A stretch of DNA of 8,989 bases from Fidelibacterota bacterium. Its GTDB lineage: Bacteria > Fidelibacterota > Marinisomatia > SCGC-AAA003-L08 > D37C17. The position numbers and the translations under genes are program-made. This document shows, one piece after another, positions 6,690 through 8,989 of the stretch (the first letter of the stretch is position 1; every line of letters starts with the position of its first letter). The stretch covers positions 1 through 8,989 of the forward strand of contig DTTG01000112.1 in the NCBI GenBank assembly GCA_012964845.1, written 5' to 3'. The notes beneath the pieces are model-generated. The model ran no database searches. It was given only the letters and a program-made list of their open reading frames with translations, and was not told the DNA's origin.

Positions 6690-8486
6690 TTAAAATGCCC
6701 AAAATCTTGGAATCCAATATACTGCGGTAATCCAAAATACTAATGTAAGGGGAATACCCATTTGGAAGAAATCTTTCAATCGGTATTGCCCTGGAGCGAA
6801 AACCATCATATTGGTTTGATATCCCATTGGAGTCATGAAACTACAGGAGGCTCCGAAACAGATTGCCACCAAAAATGGGCGTGGATCCACATTAAGAATG
6901 GTAGCCAACATTATACCGATGGGTGTAAGCATCACTGCCACAGCTGCATTTGAGATGAATGCTGACAAAATAAATGTAACCCCATACAGTACTGCTAAAA
7001 TAATAACCGGGTCCAACCCTTCTCCCCCTCCAATGAGTGTACCAATCCCAATAATGAGATTTCCGGTTACCTCATCGAGATTTGTTTTTTGAATGGCAAT
7101 TCCCATGGGGACTAAGGAAGCAATGAGAAAAATAACTGACCAGCTAATAGACTCATAGGCATCCTGTATTGAAAGTGTCCGCATAACCAACAATAAAATG
7201 GCCCCCAAAATGGCGGCTTTCACAATTGGTATTACACCGAATGCAACCAGTAACATTACAGCAGGGATTACTAAAATAGAAAACCACCAATAGCGCTCAT
7301 ACCTGAGATGAATATCCAATTCTTCCAAAACAATGAGGTTATTACTTGTTCGAAGTATTTCTAACCTTTCCTTCGGAACCATTATTAAAAGGGTGTCAGA
7401 AAATTTCAGGCGGATATGGGCAATTTTATCCCGAAGTAATTCACGTTGTCTCTTTACAGCTAAAACAAAGGATCCATAGCGATTTCTAAAATCAAATTCT
7501 TGGAGCGTTTTACCAATTAATGCAGATTGCTGGGAAACGAGCCCTTCCACAATTACATGGTTTTTCCCGGTTAATTCTGCCACGTTCATTTTCACATCTG
7601 TTAGAAGGAGAACTTTCATTTCATCTTTGAATTTCAACATATCTTTCACATTTATATGAACCAGAAAAATATCACCTTCGCGGATAATAATATTTTGCAA
7701 ATTAAAGCGGATATTTTTTGAATCACGAATAATTTTGTACACTTGAAGATTATATTTTTGGGAGATATCCAAGTCTTTATAGGCATTCCCAATTAGGGGT
7801 GAATCTTCCCCCACTTTGAATTCTGTTAAAAAACTACCCATGTGATACTTTCTGGTAAGAGAGGAAATAATGGACCGTGAGGGCATAAACCATTTGGAAA
7901 TAATCATGTTGTAGAGGGTGCCCAAAACAAGGAAAATTAATCCTAATTTTGTAAATTCAAACATTGAAAATGGAGCCATATTCATTTCTTCCATAATGGA
8001 ACTTACAACCAGGTTTGTGGATGTGCCTATGAGGGTAAGGGTACCGCCAAATATTGCCGCGTATGATAAAGGGAGTAAAACTTTGGTGGGACTGATACGA
8101 AATCGTTGACAGAGGTCAATTCCCAGTGGAATAAATATAGCAACAGCTGCGGTATTATTAATAAACCCTGAAATGATTGACACGGTAAGTAGGAAAATAA
8201 AGATAGTGAGCCATTTACGATTACCACCCTTTTTTGCAAGGAAATCAGCAAACACTTCCAGAAATCCCGTTTTTACCAAGGCACGGCTCATAATAAAAAT
8301 GGCCCCAATGGTTATTACAGCCGGATTGCTAAATCCACTAATGGCTTCCTGCCAGGTTAGGACATCAAATAAAAGCAAAATGCCAATTGCTCCCATGGCA
8401 GTAACTTCGATGGGCAGTATTTCCATGACAAAAAACACAACCATTATCAGCAATACCGAAATAAGTATTATACCATCAATTGTAAT
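6690..8486 (-). CDS. SLC13-family (DASS) anion permease with two RCK-C domains
   Basis: An inner-membrane secondary transporter, probably cation-coupled, for a small anion such as sulfate or a dicarboxylate. The substrate cannot be read from sequence. Numbering from TTG 8453, the protein has two homologous membrane halves around a soluble insert. Half one carries GFSNPAVITIG (40-50), INNTAAVAIFIPL (98-110) and GTSTN (143-147). Residues about 205-285 and 295-375 are two TrkA-C/RCK-C-type domains, a usual insert in this subfamily. Half two carries FISNAAVAVMLTP (499-511) and TPMGYQTN (541-548). Paired N-T/S motifs are the family's substrate and sodium-binding loops. The TTG at 8453 has no ribosome-binding site and would trim the first helix. 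The frame is open to a TAG at 8513-8511, and ATT at 8486 gives MTIDGIILISVLLIM, a natural family N-terminus, for 598 residues. The gene lies 49 bp after the desulfidase gene. Confidence 0.92.
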   Translation of the reverse strand: MTIDGIILISVLLIMVVFFVMEILPIEVTAMGAIGILLLFDVLTWQEAISGFSNPAVITIGAIFIMSRALVKTGFLEVFADFLAKKGGNRKWLTIFIFLLTVSIISGFINNTAAVAIFIPLGIDLCQRFRISPTKVLLPLSYAAIFGGTLTLIGTSTNLVVSSIMEEMNMAPFSMFEFTKLGLIFLVLGTLYNMIISKWFMPSRSIISSLTRKYHMGSFLTEFKVGEDSPLIGNAYKDLDISQKYNLQVYKIIRDSKNIRFNLQNIIIREGDIFLVHINVKDMLKFKDEMKVLLLTDVKMNVAELTGKNHVIVEGLVSQQSALIGKTLQEFDFRNRYGSFVLAVKRQRELLRDKIAHIRLKFSDTLLIMVPKERLEILRTSNNLIVLEELDIHLRYERYWWFSILVIPAVMLLVAFGVIPIVKAAILGAILLLVMRTLSIQDAYESISWSVIFLIASLVPMGIAIQKTNLDEVTGNLIIGIGTLIGGGEGLDPVIILAVLYGVTFILSAFISNAAVAVMLTPIGIMLATILNVDPRPFLVAICFGASCSFMTPMGYQTNMMVFAPGQYRLKDFFQMGIPLTLVFWITAVYWIPRFWAF

Positions 8487-8495
8487 AAATATATT

Positions 8496-8500
8496 CTCCC
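8496..8500 (-). promoter_or_regulatory. GGGAG ribosome-binding site favouring an ATT start for the permease gene
   Basis: GGGAG on the minus strand at 8500-8496 is followed by nine bases and then ATT ACA ATT GAT in the permease frame. No ATG, GTG or TTG codon exists in this frame between the TAG at 8513-8511 and the TTG at 8453, and the TTG has no comparable motif in front of it. Confidence 0.5.
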
Positions 8501-8535
8501 ATATTTGACTCTACAAACGAGGTGGAAAAGTAAGA

Positions 8536-8989
8536 CTATTTGAGTTTTGCTAAGGTCTTTTTTATTTGATTAATGTTATCAGAAGAAATGCATTCAATAT
8601 CATTTTCATGGCATAAATGGGCAAAAATACCATCACCTGTTTTTAATGTTTTTGTGAATGACCCGTCATATATTTTACCAATTCCACAGGATGGGCTTTT
8701 TGATTTTAATATTGCCGTTTTTACTCCAACCTCTAAACCCGATTGCAAAGATTTATCCGCACCTCGAATAAATTCCTGTGTAACATTTTTTCCCTTATTT
8801 GTTAAGACCTTTCCTTTGCCATTAAGGATGTCTTCAGCACTCCCCTGCATTTCTGCCGAAGGTCGAGGCGTTCCCAATCCCCCAGATTCTTCAGGACAAA
8901 CAGGAATCCATTCCACATCCAATTTATTTAACTCATTTAATTGGGAGTGTCCACCATTATAGCGACAGTTTTTTCCTAATAAGCAGGCA
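8536..8989 (-). CDS. DUF523/TudS-family Fe-S thiouracil desulfidase-like protein, 5'-truncated
   Basis: The frame is open to the right edge. The visible N-terminal residues ACLLGKNCRYNGG (8988 leftward) are the family's opening motif, so only about 5-8 residues should be missing and the TTG at 8922 is not the start. About 150 residues are visible, close to full family length. Three conserved cysteines are present: in ACLLG (codon 8985-8983), VCPEE (8898-8896) and SPSCG (8688-8686). In TudS three such cysteines hold a [4Fe-4S] cluster that takes sulfur from 2-thiouracil or 4-thio-UMP, yielding uracil or UMP. GLGTPRPSAE, ILNGKGKV, the SPSCGIGKIYDG block and GDGIFA also fit. The enzyme would act in the cytoplasm in salvage or detoxification of thiolated pyrimidines, though much of DUF523 is untested. 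It is the first visible gene of the minus-strand run. Confidence 0.9.
   Translation of the reverse strand, partial: ACLLGKNCRYNGGHSQLNELNKLDVEWIPVCPEESGGLGTPRPSAEMQGSAEDILNGKGKVLTNKGKNVTQEFIRGADKSLQSGLEVGVKTAILKSKSPSCGIGKIYDGSFTKTLKTGDGIFAHLCHENDIECISSDNINQIKKTLAKLK

Noticed and set aside
8536..8922. TTG at 8922 as the start of the DUF523 protein
   Set aside because: The frame continues to the right edge and encodes the family's opening ACLLG...CRYNGG motif with conserved cysteines.
8573..8962. 129-codon plus-strand open frame opposite the desulfidase gene
   Set aside because: It is antisense to a recognised gene and has no family resemblance.

Overview
The window is AT-rich, gene-dense bacterial DNA with no mobile element, phage gene, CRISPR array or RNA gene that I can recognise. 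Several traits point to an FCB-group bacterium: an exported protein whose signal peptide ends in ...EAQ, a GWxTD-domain lipoprotein, a free-standing seven-motif propeller-like exported protein, and short-period intergenic repeats. Candidatus Marinimicrobia (SAR406) or a relative is my best guess. This is inference from style, not from a marker gene.

Layout: one plus-strand gene, cut off at the left edge (1-921), is a bacterial relative of the animal tRNA-queuosine mannosyltransferase (GTDC1/QTMAN, DUF3524). It converges on a run of seven minus-strand genes filling the rest of the window. In transcription order (right to left) these are: a DUF523/TudS-type Fe-S desulfidase (cut off at the right edge), an SLC13-type anion permease with two RCK-C domains, cofactor-independent phosphoglycerate mutase GpmI, an exported propeller-like protein, a GWxTD lipoprotein, a lone RecB/Cas4-like PD-(D/E)XK nuclease with an apparent Fe-S cysteine set, and a GNAT acetyltransferase. 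Gaps between them run from an overlap to 49 bp, so the seven are probably co-transcribed. No promoter can be assigned inside the run.

How they fit together: gpmI is glycolytic housekeeping, the permease moves a small anion, and the desulfidase and nuclease look like salvage and DNA-processing functions. I see no single pathway. The pair with the strongest internal logic is the exported propeller protein and the lipoprotein, which follow gpmI with no gap and appear translationally coupled through an ATTAA stop/start overlap. They are the best candidate for an undescribed envelope module. Two genes, the lipoprotein and the permease, appear to begin at non-canonical ATT codons, each 8-9 nt after a GGAG ribosome-binding site. 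The 64-bp convergent junction at 922-985 carries two unrelated short tandem repeats, each running into the last codons of a neighbouring gene.
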